Assembly: GCA_021521415.1 (NCBI GenBank)
Contig: JAIQDT010004985.1
Location: 1 to 64,000 of the forward strand
Source of the DNA: Bidens hawaiensis
Taxonomy: Eukaryota; Streptophyta; Magnoliopsida; Asterales; Asteraceae
Reading direction: 5' to 3'
Length of the DNA: 64,000 nucleotides
This document shows, in pieces, positions 43,910-55,797 of the stretch (position 1 is its first letter; each line of letters begins with the position of its first letter). The translations under genes were made by a program, and so were the position numbers. The notes under the pieces are model-generated. The model had not been told where the DNA came from, searched no databases, and saw only the letters and a list, made by a program, of their open reading frames with translations.

Positions 43910-45161
43910 GACATCTAAATATTGAAAGAAATAAAACTTCATTATATTAAATAAGCTTGTTCATAACGAAAACACTAAACATAAATAAGTTATAACATTA
44001 TCCAACATAAACTCTTGTAACATTTAACAAAAAAAATTAAAAGCAATAAAAGAAACAAACACCATAAAATCCCGAGTCATCATGCGTCCTCAATCCTCAC
44101 GGACTACCTACAAATAAACCATCCATGTATAAGCATTAAGTTCCATGTTATTAAAATTATTCATAATACAAGTTTAACAAATACATACCAAGATGAATGG
44201 ACAAGGCCATGCGATGGATGCTCCAATACAATCTTGAATTGTGGAAAATAACCCATATGATCTCACCAACATTTCATCTTGAATTCAGGAGGTTTTTTTG
44301 GTGTTTTTGTTACACTTCCAAGAAAATCACAAACTGATGCTATATAGAATATTATTATAACCATTAGATATATATTATTCTGAAATGTCTTACCATTTCA
44401 TGTCTTGTGTTCAATTACTCATTTTAGGAAAGATATTATTACAAGTATTAGATAGGTATTATCATTACTTTCAAAAAATGAAACCCAAACCAAGTTATAG
44501 CATTTAGTTATTATTGTTGTTGTAGACTCGTAGTAGGTTTAGGATGAAACAAATTTGTCTTCAAAACAAATTCCAAATATACACTAACCGAACACGTTTA
44601 TACAGGTTACCGTAAACTAAAAAAATATCTAACATCAACATTGTGTGCTCAGTGAACACGGCCCATATGAATGTTTGGTTGTAATTAACAGTTAACAACA
44701 TTATATGTTACGAAGACAATGAGATTTATAAACAGAGTGGATAAACACGTTACCTTAATATGAGTTCTTCCAAGTAGTAGCAAAGATAGATCCCTTCTAC
44801 AAACTGACAAATGAAAAAAAAAATACTATTAGTCAACACAAACCAAACACATTAAAACAATTAACTTTTCACCTAAACACTACCTAATAAGAAGACGATC
44901 TATATGAATGCTTGGAAGCTTACCTTAATATAAGAAGATTGTGCATTTCAGCAAAGTCTACACCTTCTCAAGACATGTCACGGGCTGCTGCTAACCCAAC
45001 ATATAGTACGTATCTCCTAATTTATTATTCCAACTTGATTCAGCGGAACACACACCTAACAAAACAAAACAAAACATGTGTAGGCTAATTTTAAATATTA
45101 ATTGCAAATGATAAGTTAAACGCTTGCAAGATTTTAAAAAACGCATTCAACCAAATCTCAC
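43910..45161. other. CACTA interior left of the KASII fragment
   Basis: The sequence is AT-rich with only short frames. Similar words (TACCTTAATAT, followed by AAGTAG or AAGATT) recur near 44751 and 44926. I do not recognise a gene. Part of it may be KASII intron sequence. Confidence 0.45.
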
Positions 45162-45500
45162 CAGATCCATGGCCAGCATTGCAGATCCCATATTAGTAGT
45201 GGCAAAGGGTACACAGAACGGATTCATCTTCGTATATGAGACCCTCAAAGCTTCTTTAGCGTCATTGAAAACCTTCATACCACCCATGGCAGAGCCAATC
45301 AAAACTCCACATCTGGACTTATCAATCTCGTTCATTTGATCCTCGGTTATCCCACCGTCTGCAAGAGCTTTCTTGCCAGTTAGCATGTAGAGCATAAACT
45401 TGTCCATCCTCTTGGAGAGCTTCGGTGCCACCCATCCATCTGTCGAGAATTTTTTTATTTCTCCGGCAATTCTCTGCCAAATTTTGATGATCTTCCAAAC
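45162..45500 (-). pseudogene. Captured exon fragment of beta-ketoacyl-ACP synthase II (KASII)
   Basis: The minus strand encodes FSTDGWVAPKLSKRMDKF, then KALADGGITEDQMNEIDK, CGVLIGSAMGGMKVF and NPFCVPFATTNMGSAMLAMD, which I recognise as plant plastid KASII, the enzyme that extends C16 to C18 acyl-ACP. The match ends exactly at a donor-like GTGAGA (45156-45161), so intron sequence came with it. Upstream, beyond about 45475, similarity fades. The active-site Cys region that follows in the enzyme is absent. The open frame of 94 codons begins at a GTG and is not a real gene start. It sits inside a CACTA element, so it is a transduplicated fragment. Confidence 0.9.
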
Positions 45501-47997
45501 TCTTTGAAATCTGAAGATAAAATTTAAGGTAACACCAATAACTTAGTTACGTAGTTAATTACTCTAAATTTTTAACTTTCATTGTTTACTTTGTGTTTTC
45601 TATTTAAGTTATTAGTTTAGTTCATAACTAGAAACTTCTAAAAACATACGATAAACTTCTATAATCGTTTATTTTGTTTGTCAAGTTGTGAAGGTAATTT
45701 GTTTTTTTGGTGAAATTTTGAAGAAGTTGATGGTTGGTAAATTTGTCTATATTGATTTTGTTATTTATCTATTTTCAATAATATGATAGTTTGAATATTC
45801 TTTGATTTTATAACCGGTTATATGCATTTTTTTTTATTTCTGGCTATAAAGTTGTGTTACATTTTCACATTTTGTGTTTAGTGCAACAAAATTATTTACA
45901 TATTTATGTTCACATAAAGTCATTATGAAATACGTTAACATTTTTGTTTAATACTTAATTGAGTTCCATGGTTTGTTTGTTTTTTTCAGGCTTTAAGGCA
46001 GGATGATTTTGTTGGAGGATGGAAATTATGAAGATCATGTTGGTATAAGACTGTTAATATCTAATATTTTCATAACTTTTGTTATAAATTTAAGTTTGTT
46101 TAATTAGTAACTTTATATGTAGACAATGTTATTTTCTATATCTCCAGTATAGAGATATATGATAACTTTTTGTTTGTAAATTTTATGATATCTTATGGTT
46201 GTTTATATACACTTTGTTACATATCAAATTTCAACCCGTGTGTAACACGGGTTATATTTTTCAGGTGGTTAAGGAGGATGATTTTCTTTTGGACGGAAAT
46301 TTTCGAGGTCATCCTGTTCAAGTCATGTTAATATCTATTGGTTTAATGTGTTTGATAAGACAATTAAGCATTTGTATCTATTAGGTTATTATGTAGACAA
46401 TGGTTTGCTGTTTTTTATGGATGTTTTTAAATGTTTATATATCGTTATATATTATTATATTGTTTGGTAGTTTATATACATTTTTTATATATCTAATGTC
46501 AACCCGTGTGTAACACGGGTACTATCCTAGTTATAAATTATAGCAATCCTAAATAGTCTTGTTAGCTTTTAATGTTCTCGCTGCTTTATTATGTCATAGT
46601 AGATCATAATTTTAGCATAAGATATCTAACCAGTTTGCATTATTACATAAACAAAAATTAAAAATAAAATAAAAAGTATTTAAGTTGAACATGTCAACCC
46701 GTGAACTGGTCGGATCGATCCAAATACAAATTGTTTAGCAAAACAGGTTCACATGTTTGACCTACAATGTATTTATAGCAATAATTAGCTTCATATTGTT
46801 TATTAACATCGTGTCAAAAATTCACATCCCATATTATATTTAGTTTGTAAATATTCATTATTTTTAGTTATAAATGAAAAATATGGTTAATGGTTTCAAT
46901 GTTAATAGTTGATCTTAAACCAAGTCAATTACAGTGATTAGTGTAAGTGTTATTGTTGGTTAATGATCATTGGTTAAATGTAGTTGGGACGATTAGTATC
47001 AGTATTGGTTTAATACAGGACTTGCGAACGAATCGGTTGGGTTAGAACGAATCATGAGTTAGAACGGGTTAGGCTCAAAACAGGTCGACAGTTCAGCTTG
47101 ATTTCAGGTCAAAATGGGTTTCAGGTGGGAATGGTTTCGAATGATCACAACAGGTTCGGTCAGCAAGAACCTGTCCCATGTCGAAAGTATGTGTCAGCAA
47201 GAAACCCAATCCAAGTTGATGCGTATTCCGAACCGAAGTCCGACTCGTGCATAAACCTATACAAATCCTAGGTAGTAATAATTACATCCTAGGTAGTAAT
47301 AATTACATAGCGATCATTGTCAAGCATAGTTCTATATAGGGTGCAATTGAGCTAAGCCAAACTCGAGTTTGTCTCATTTTAGTTTAAGAGGGCTCAAGCT
47401 TGAGTCGGTAATCCATAGCTACATTTTTAAAGCTTGAGCTCGGCTCGTTTAGAACTATACTTTTAGAGTTCGAGCTCGACTCATGAGTAGTTTGTCTAAC
47501 TTGAGTTTAGCTAATTTATTATATTTATTATTTATTAGTTGTTAAATATGTTAATTATATATTTTTAGTAATATTAACATCAATAATATTCAATTCATAA
47601 ATAGAATTTACATTTATAGATACACGAATGTATACATTAGTTAATCTTATAATTTGGTATATAACTATAGTTATAACATAAATGTTAAATAAAATTTATA
47701 TAAATAAAAGCTTGTTTAGGTCTGCGAGTCAAATTGAGCTTGATTTGTGAAGTTCAAGCTCAAACTCTTTTATTTCATCCTCTAGGTCGTTTCTGCTCAA
47801 CTCGTTATAATTTTTTAACAAGCCAATTTCGAGTAGCTCACTAGAGACCCGACTTGTTTAAACGTTTAGGTGTGTATGACCTATTTATTAGTTGATACAA
47901 ATTATTTAAAGAAAAAATAATTTATATGGATTTCCGTAATTTTTATTTTCCAACATGTACAAAGTTCTCCAAAAAAAATAATATATTTCTCTACATA
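45501..47997. other. CACTA interior with decayed dispersed repeats
   Basis: No gene was recognised. AACCCGTGTGTAACACGGGT occurs at about 46233 and again at about 46501, and GGATGATTTT plus GGAAATTNT-like blocks are duplicated near 46001 and 46277. Positions 47020-47260 and 47340-47860 carry repetitive GGTTAGAACGG- and GAGCTCGGCTCG-like text typical of old plant repeats. Confidence 0.45.
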
Positions 47998-48108
47998 GGG
48001 TATGCTTGGCAAAACTAGCTGGTAGTTGAAGGCTGGAAGCTGAAAGCTGGTAGCTGTAGCTTTTAAATATTTAGGTGTTTGACAGAGTAACATAAGCTTT
48101 TAATAAAA

Positions 48109-48968
48109 GAGACATTTACATAAATCCCCTTCCTAAGTTCCTTTATTACATATATACCCAACCCTTAATAATCAATTATATATTTCCCCTTCTTAAACCA
48201 CATATATTACATATATCCCCATTTCATTAAAAATAACTAATAAAATGACTGTTTTACCCTTAATGGACTAACTTAAAAACTATTTACATATATCAATTTT
48301 AAAAAAAACCAATTACATATTTCTCCAGATTCAATTAACTCATAAACTAAGCAATTTCCTATAATTGTTGACTTTGACTTTATCATATAGATCCATCCAG
48401 ATGTATTCAAATATTCATTCCTATAATGTATATATAATACATATTCTTCTAAAACGTATTTTAACTAAGTGGGTGAAATAGTCCAAGAAATGGTTCCCAC
48501 AGCTACAAGCACATCCATTAGAGTGGATATAGAGACCGAGATGCTATCAAACATGAAATCTTGATTTGAGTTAAACGAAACCCTATCACAATATGCAGAA
48601 GTATAACGCCTATCATAATCTGCAGCACATCAGTTCAATGAAATTTAAATGAAATTTGGAATTAAACCAAACCTTAGAAAAGGAAGACTAATAGAAAAAT
48701 CCGACTCATATGGTGAACTAAATCGAAAATGATTAAACCCATACGAAGAACACTGATTAATTAATAATGATTTCGTATGCGATTATACCTAAATCGAATT
48801 CGATCAGGTCGAACAAGGAAGAAATGTCGTTTGGTTGTTTGGTACTCTTAATTGATAAAAGGGTATATGGGTAAATTGATATAAAAAGGGGAAATATGTA
48901 ATTATGTTTTTGGGATTGGGGAAATATGTAATTAAGAAGCTTAGGAAGGGGAAATATGTAAAAATTCC
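48109..48968. mobile_element. Mutator-like MITE inside the CACTA element
   Basis: This 860-bp element is flanked by the 9-bp direct repeat TTAATAAAA (48100-48108 and 48969-48977). The ends share an inverted block containing TTTACATAAATCCCCTTCC at left and the reverse complement of GGAAGGGGAAATATGTAAA at right. The middle (about 48480-48740) is less AT-rich, with no recognised coding content. Confidence 0.75.
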
Positions 48969-48977
48969 TTAATAAAA

Positions 48978-49690
48978 CTAGCTGGGTGCCCGCGTGGTGC
49001 GGCGGAATGGGCGCACAACCTAACATCAACCGCATAATCAGTGTCGGTACATGATTCACCTTATGACAGTGCATACACAACCTAAATGTAGATGTGTAAT
49101 TCATGGAAAAGCAGTAAGCTTGTAAATGATGTCGAAAATCAAGAAACAAAGCTGAAATATGTAGTAATGTTCAAATAGATAATTTTTTAAACCAACATAT
49201 TTTGATATAAATCCCTTTCTAAACATGCAATGTTTTAATCTGAAATATGTTCTGACCTGACCCCTTTCGACTCAAAAGCGTACCGACACGAATCGAACTA
49301 ATTTAACCATTTTTGTATCGACTCGTTTTGACCCTAATTTGGTCTTACACATGACTCAAGTTCATTTGACTCGACTCCTAATTTGGTCTTACACATGACT
49401 CGAGCTCATCTGACTCGAGTTTTTACCGATCCTAACCGATAATCACGTAGTATATTAATTTTTTAAAGTTAAAGAAGTATAGAAATATCATACTCAAATT
49501 AAAGAGAATAAAATGCTCGTTTTTATGATGTAATTTGTTTAAAAAGTTATTAACGTATGAAAAAGTTATGGCTCCTAAAAATGTCATGGGGGTAATTACT
49601 TTTGAATAAAGGTTAAATGTGTAACTATTATATAAATTAACAAAAATTGATATAAGTTTAAGTACCAAACTTGTAAATTCAATTGTAAAA
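48978..49690 (+). repeat. Dispersed repeat family, copy B
   Basis: It starts CTAGCTGGGTGCCCGCG and shares ordered blocks with 25137-25830, in the same orientation. It has an internal duplication of TTTGGTCTTACACATGACTC (at about 49340 and 49382). Confidence 0.7.
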
Positions 49691-49878
49691 GCTTGTAACT
49701 AGTTTTTTCTCAAACGCTACCTATAGTAGCGTTTCAAGTTAGAGCTTTTTCTCATCCTCTAAAAGCTTTAAGCTCCTCTTACCAAACAATATTTTTTATT
49801 AGATAGGAGCTTTTTCTAAAAGCATGTAGCTTAAAGCCCCTAAAAAGCTCCTAAAAGCCCTTTGCTAAACACACCATA

Positions 49879-50739
49879 GTGTTAATTTCTCTCCAATTTT
49901 AGAGTTAGTAATATTCCTCTTCCCTCCTCATTTTTCCCTCTCAGGTAATAATATTCCCGCCAACACCCTCAACCTTAATCCATATCACTTCTCCAAAACA
50001 AAAAATTGTTTATCAAACTTGCCTGCCTCTTGACAATCAAACCAAATGCAACATAAAAGTTTTAAGTGGTTATACACTGACATTGAGCCATTCTACGACT
50101 AGGGCCTTTTTTTGCATATGACTTATTAACTTATGTTGATTTGCATAAATCGTTCTCGAATTACAATCATGCAGGTCCTTCTCTGTTTTATTTCATTTTT
50201 TATTTAATTATTCTAACAGTGGGTTTTGTTAAAAATCATTTTTAGTAGATTGATTGATTCTAAGGAATTTTAAAAACAATTAATTGGATCTTCACTATTT
50301 TCGGTATTTAATAATTATGTCATTAAATTGTTATACCTCGTGAGTGTGATTGAATCAAATTTTGATTATTTTGTTTTTTTGAAACTTCTAGATTGAGTTA
50401 TATTAGATAGATGAGATTAAATGTTTGTTCATCCTAATATTAAACAATATAGATTAACTACATCATTCTTTAAAGTTTGATGAAAATGATTTTATATCAA
50501 CGTATAGTTTATTTTCTTTTTGCTCAAGAATTAACGAACATAACATGATTTTTTTATGGAGAATCTCAATTGTCACACCAATGAGTAGCAAGTCTAGGTA
50601 ATTTATTTAGTTGTTGGTTGAGTCCTCTGGATCATCTTAAGAGGGAGAGTGTGTGTGTGAGGCAAAGGCCACCCGTAGTGCGCGACCTCTTCCGGCGAAA
50701 TTTGGGCGATAGGGGCGACAACACCGCACCAGCTAAACG
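49879..50739. other. CACTA interior, right side
   Basis: No gene was seen. Positions 50665-50735 (CCACCCGTAGTGCGCGAC ... GGGCGATAGGGGCGACA) resemble a fragment of the Harbinger-type MITE family seen at 25920. Confidence 0.4.
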
Positions 50740-51337
50740 TCATGTAAAGGTTAAAATTATAAGACCCAAGTGTCAAGTGTCATATTAAGTTATGTTATAA
50801 TAAAACTCTAGCAAATAAGAGTCTTATAAAACATATATTTTATGACTACAATATCAACTGTCCTATTACGGTGTATTATAATAACACAACAATGATTAAG
50901 CGTTTTATAAAGGTTAAAGTTATATGACCATAGTGTAAAATGTCCTATTAAGTTATGTTCTTATATGACTTCGACTAGAAAGGTCCTATAACACCGAACA
51001 TTTATGACTTAACTACAAAGTGTCTTATTAGTTATGTTATAATAAGACCTCCAGTGATCAAGTGTCCTATTACATTACCACATAATGGGACACCAAAAGC
51101 TCCATGTCTTATAGATTACTTTATTAGGATTTACATTTTAAATGTCTTCTTAAGTTATATGATAATATAACCCCAAAGAATCATCCATCCTATAACATAA
51201 CTTTTTAGGACAACGGTTCTGTAGTGTATATTGTAAAAGGACCCCAAATGTTCATTTGTCATATTAAATAGATTTTAGGACCCTATTTTACAAGCGTCCC
51301 ACACAAAAGATCCTAAAAAGCCTATTTTGTTGTAGTG

Positions 51338-52740
51338 CGTGTTACACACGGTTGAAAATATAAAAGCAGCAATATAAGAACTTGTAAAAGAAGATACTTA
51401 TTTTTTTCAAACCCGAGCTATATTTCCAAATCCATAATATTCCATTTAGTATTCAAACTAACAATATACAAACACATATTTAATCTATTAATACAAAATG
51501 ACAATATGATATCAATAACAAGTAAACTGATAAGCCACAACATTCGCCTCATTTATCCAAACAATATGAACTTTAAAATAAATGATCAACTTTGTATTGT
51601 AAATCTGTTGGACCTGTTTAGTTGCTACAAATTCAAATTACTTCTAACAAAGGTCAATCTGAAAAAAAATATAGTGTAAATAAATTATATATTGAAAAAA
51701 AATCCACTTTGAAATTAAAAAGTTCTTTTGACTTAAAAATGTTGTATTTTGACTTCAAAACGTCAACATAATACATGCATTTTCTAAATCCAAATGCATC
51801 CACAGTATTTTGTTTTGTTTAAAGCAAACCATCGATAAAATACAATGACCAAAATGTGATGCATGTGATGAGCATTTAGTTCTCACAAGATGCATAATTC
51901 ATGCATATGATAAATAATTACTTGTTATAGTTCTATGCTAACATACTTCAACTTAATATATGTTGTTTTTGTTCATCGGATGAATCCATAGAAATAATGT
52001 TACACCTTAAAATTTTCTCTAGAATCTACTAAATCACATTTGACGCAAAAAAAATGAGGAAGATAGAGTAAATGTTGGGTCTAAAGGATTAATAAGGAAA
52101 GATTGAAATCTTCTCAACCTCTCAAGAAAATACTAAGTATGGAACTCGAGCAAACTCAAGCACTCCAAGCAAGGTATTTACAATTTCGAGCAAGATATAT
52201 CTTATCCGAATAAGGTTATATTTTGGAATTCTTCTAAGTGTCAGTGAGCAAACTACTTTCCTCGAGCAAAGTTGTTCTTCTATCAAGCAAGGTGTAAAAT
52301 TTGTTATTTTTCAAAACCGAAACACAACTCATTTTATGAAACTGTTATTTTCGAACCCACACTTAATAAATGAAGAAACGAGATTTTTTTAATTTTATTT
52401 ATTATTTGCATTTAAAATACGTGATTTTAGCCCATATCCTTTAATTTTTGCACCTTTTGTTCACAAACCATTGTACAAGGACCATGTCGTAATTACACCA
52501 AAACCCTTTCCCTCCATCACGAACACCTTCTCAACCGACACCTCCATATTTCTTGAAACGTAATTTTTGGACAAAATCGTTAAATTTATGTTATCAAATC
52601 AATTGCCGACCTTAAAATCGTTAACCGACACTCTAATCATGGTAAATGATAACGAATTGATAGTAAATTCATTTAATTACGGACCACGGATGGATTGACT
52701 TTGTTTACACTATTTAAACACGACCATTTTACAATTCATT
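51338..52740. other. AT-rich intergenic DNA
   Basis: No gene, RNA or element boundary was recognised. Confidence 0.5.
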
Positions 52741-53961
52741 TGCCCCACATAGTCTCTGCACCTCGACGGCGCTAAGCCCAAGCGTAGCTGCAAGTTACTA
52801 AACCGTCCAGTTTCATTTTGAACTCAATTCGAGCCGAAAAGCCAAACTCGCCGATCATCATCAATTCGTTAACATTCAAGGTAATTATTATGTGTATTCA
52901 ATTCGTTTTTAACCCAGTAACAATAACCCTAAAGCAATTCAATTAATGATGGAAAATGAATCTGATTGAGATCTAGGGGTTATCGTTGATTTGGGGAAGA
53001 GCTGATCTATGTGTATATAATTTAACAATTTCATACTTTAAACGAATTAAGGCGCTGGATTGATGGCCGACACATGTTTCCTTAAAGTATGAATTGGCCT
53101 GGGGCGTGGGTTCGAGTCCCCCAGGTCCGGTTTTTAGTTTTATTTTTTAAATACCTTTTTATAATCGTTTTCTTTATTTTATAACATCAGATAAATGTAT
53201 TTATGATAAACCGAACCCCGGATGTAATGTTTTTCTTGTTTTGAACCTTTGTTCCTTAATTAATCTATAATACACACACACACACATAATAAGTATGAGA
53301 ATAATATTTTTGCCACTCGCTTAACGAACCAAAACTAAAAATGTCCAAAATAAATTATCTTTTAATTTTTTTGTTAACACACACACACACACATTATATT
53401 AAAATAGATATAGGATGGGCAAAAGAGTCATTTAACCCAAAATTCTTAAAATTAAGAGTTTACAAGTAAACAAACACAGTGTACAATCTTTCCAAGCATA
53501 ATTTTCCAAAACCTACTTTTTCTTCCTACCCGGCAACCCATAAATTTTGAAGGCATATTCAAATTTTGAATCTAGATATTTCAACATGACCAGGTTTCTG
53601 CCAACAAAAGTACACAACCTCCCTCCTATCTCCATCGTCATCCATTACTCTCCATTACCCAGCTACAACACCATACATTTTAACTGATTCCAGCGAACAG
53701 CCGATTATCCGACCTCCCAAATCACCGGCGGCGAAACCGACCTCCTCCGTTGTCACCACTTCCCACGCTGTCACTACTGCTCACCGTTTTGTTATTATTA
53801 GCTCCTATTATATGTTTTCCTTTTTTATCGGTTTTTGAATTGCGTGTGGAAAGTAACGTATTCATCAACAACTAAAGGTAACGCATTTAATTTTGAAGTT
53901 GAAAGTTTATTGTATATCAAAATTTCAGTTCATGTGACGTTTGACTGATATCCATCCATCC
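52741..53961 (+). other. Possible 5' region of a host gene
   Basis: A less AT-rich stretch (52741-52880) ends CATTCAAG followed by GTAATTATT, a donor-like junction. A second CT/CA-rich stretch (53600-53875) ends near ACTAAAGGTAACG. Both look like 5' untranslated exons upstream of the ATG at 53962. A tRNA-like B box (GGGTTCGAGTCCC) lies at about 53108. TA/CA microsatellites are at 53270-53290 and 53378-53392. Confidence 0.35.
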
Positions 53962-54199
53962 ATGGCAACAACATCTGCCGCAAGTGTAAGTAGTTTTTAC
54001 CCTAATTAAGCGTTCAAGTCCGTATTTCTTTCATATTAAGTGTTAATTACCGATTAAAATAGTTATAACAGCATTTTGTAGTTGTGAGCTACAATTGAGT
54101 TATCTTGAATTGTAAATGTGTTACCTTTGGTTAATTGATGTGCAGGTGGGAGGAGTGAACCTGAACATGGGTGGTTTTACCCAATATCAAAATTTACAG
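53962..54199 (+). pseudogene. First two coding exons of an unknown host gene, truncated
   Basis: An ATG at 53962 starts an eight-codon exon (53962-53985, MATTSAAS) that stops at a strong donor GTAAGT. An acceptor after a T-rich tract (TGATGTGCAG, to 54145) opens an 18-codon exon (54146-54199, VGGVNLNMGGFTQYQNLQ) that ends at GTACATG. Both exons are phase 0, so the frame joins cleanly. No third exon was found before repeat sequence begins near 54256, so the gene is either truncated by insertions or continues beyond them. I do not recognise the protein. Confidence 0.5.
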
Positions 54200-54255
54200 G
54201 TACATGAGTCCCACTTTGCTCTTAAAATTAATCATATATGCATGTGAAGAAACAC

Positions 54256-55191
54256 TAAATGACACCGGCAGATTAAGGATAATCTTAGGGTAAATAGATG
54301 TTTCCCACGAGGGTTAGGTCCGGCAAAGATGGTTATTCTTCTCAACCTGCAAAACAGACACCGTAAGCTCGTCACTGAGAAGGGGGGGTCCCTCTTTGTG
54401 ACCACCCTCCGGCGTGAGAATCAGACTAGATTGCTCTGAATATAAGTGTATATAGAGAGAAATGGCTAGAGAGAAGATGATGATACCGTTCCAAGGTGTT
54501 GGAGTATTTATAGCCGAAGGTAGGTTTCCAAGCAGGTACGGCCAGCTGTATATAATATTCCTTTTCCACCAACTATGGGCTACGTTCGTGCCACAATGGG
54601 AGTTGGTGGGTAGGCATCGGCTGATAGTGACATTTTGTACTGGAGCGTGCTCCTCCTCGTACTATTGTCGGTGAGCTGTCACCCTATGATTGGTTCATGG
54701 GTTGCTTTTGTCAGATCTTGTCTATTTGTCCATACCTTGGTAGGTATAGTACAAAAGATCTTCTAGAAGCGTACGGACTGGCTCTTTTGGGCGGGAATAT
54801 TCCCGCCCTGCTCATTCCTTCTTCAGGTGACATTACTGAAGTATTAAGAGTTAGTGCCTTATGCGTGTAGCCTTACTGTTAGTGCGGGTAGCCTTCCTTC
54901 TTGGCTTGTACCTACAGCTGCGGGGACAGGCAGGGCACTGTACCAAGGGAGGCTTTCCTGCGTGAACAGCTGGCTTACTGCGTGTAAGGTCTTCATCTCT
55001 CTGAGCATGGTGGGTCCTACGGATCCAGTTGGTCTTTGCGCAGATGTACCTCCTCAAGGTGAGTTGCGGGTCCAACTGGGCTTTGCGGGGACCTACCTCT
55101 TCAAGTCCCCCCAGTCCATTGTTCCTCTCATGAATTGTTAAGTGAGGGGAACTTTTGGACTTTAAACAAGGGGCTTTAAAAAGGGGTTTTC
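54256..55191. repeat. Unclassified repeat-like segment, possibly a truncated LTR
   Basis: The composition changes sharply from AT-rich to balanced. It contains ACACCGGCAGATTAAGG, a TATA-like run (TATAAGTGTATATAGAG) at about 54440, and repeated TGCGGG/GGTAGGT-like words. The longest frames are short and unsupported. It abuts the LTR of SIRE copy 2 at 55192. Its class is a guess. Confidence 0.35.
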
Positions 55192-55627
55192 TGTAGGTTC
55201 CCTGGACGGATCGCACGAGATATCTCGATCAACTCAGGTGCGGAATCCATGCGTAGATCGTTACGAGTATAGAACACGAATCACACGAACACACGAAACG
55301 AACACACGTTATATAATAACTCAAACACGTGATACGATATCACTATTACAGACACACGTTACAGCTCTCGTAACAACTCGAACAAACTAACACGAACAAC
55401 TAACTGGAACTCGACAACTAAACCAAGCCGTAACCTAGGTATATAAATACACGACAACTTCGCCTGGCATGTTCAGGCGAAGTTGTCCATAACTTCGCTT
55501 GACCAACAAGTTCGCCTAAACAGCGAACTTGTCAGTAACTTCGCTTAAGACATATATAAAACATAATTAACATTACAGACTCGATTACAGACACTAGACT
55601 ATGAACTACTGACATTATGCACCAACA
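55192..55627 (-). repeat. 3' LTR of SIRE copy 2
   Basis: The 436-bp LTR has plus-strand ends TGTAGGTTCC and CACCAACA... as in copy 1. Its hairpins keep the arms but have new loops: 13-nt arms at 55453-55465 and 55475-55487 around a 9-nt loop, and 10-nt arms at 55506-55515 and 55523-55532 around a 7-nt loop. The polypurine tract follows at 55628-55641. Confidence 0.92.
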
Positions 55628-55797
55628 GACTCCCCCTTGGCAGTAGCTTCATGTCTTGATCTTCAAGCACGTGTCTTGTAACCTTCAATCTCTTTGTCTT
55701 CATGCATGTACTCCTTCTCTCACACATACCGTGACTACTCGCTGATATTTCCTAGCTTCGTCTTTCCAAGCAGGAATATAAAATATCTTCTTTTCAT

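Larger units (their letters stand above)
47998..49878. mobile_element. Possible hAT-like MITE, expanded by nested insertions
   Basis: The left side reads GGTATGCTTGGCAAAACTAG, and the reverse complement of the right side GGTGTGTTTAGCAAAGGGC. Both are followed by AGCTT-rich text (AAAAGCT, GTAGCTT). The interior is occupied by a Mutator-like MITE (48109-48968) and repeat copy B (48978-49690). No clean duplication was found. Confidence 0.4.
43352..51337. mobile_element. CACTA (En/Spm) transposon, non-autonomous, about 8 kb
   Basis: The left end starts CACTACAATAAAAATGGCTT, and the reverse complement of the right end starts CACTACAACAAAATAGGCTT. Both are followed by TTTTAG. Subterminal repeats built around AAGTGTCCTATTAAGT and AATAGGAC are abundant at 43380-43900 and 50740-51300, as in CACTA elements. 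The 3-bp flanks are CAT and CGT, so the duplication has one mismatch or is eroded. No transposase-like frame was seen. The element carries a fatty-acid synthase exon fragment and nested repeats. Confidence 0.85.

Noticed and set aside
53041..53125. tRNA gene ending in GGTTCGAGTCCC
   Set aside because: No matching acceptor-stem partner and no D- or anticodon-arm could be paired, so only a B-box-like sequence remains.
54462..55216. Short frames on both strands before SIRE copy 2
   Set aside because: They have no homology, and the longest minus frame runs into the LTR.
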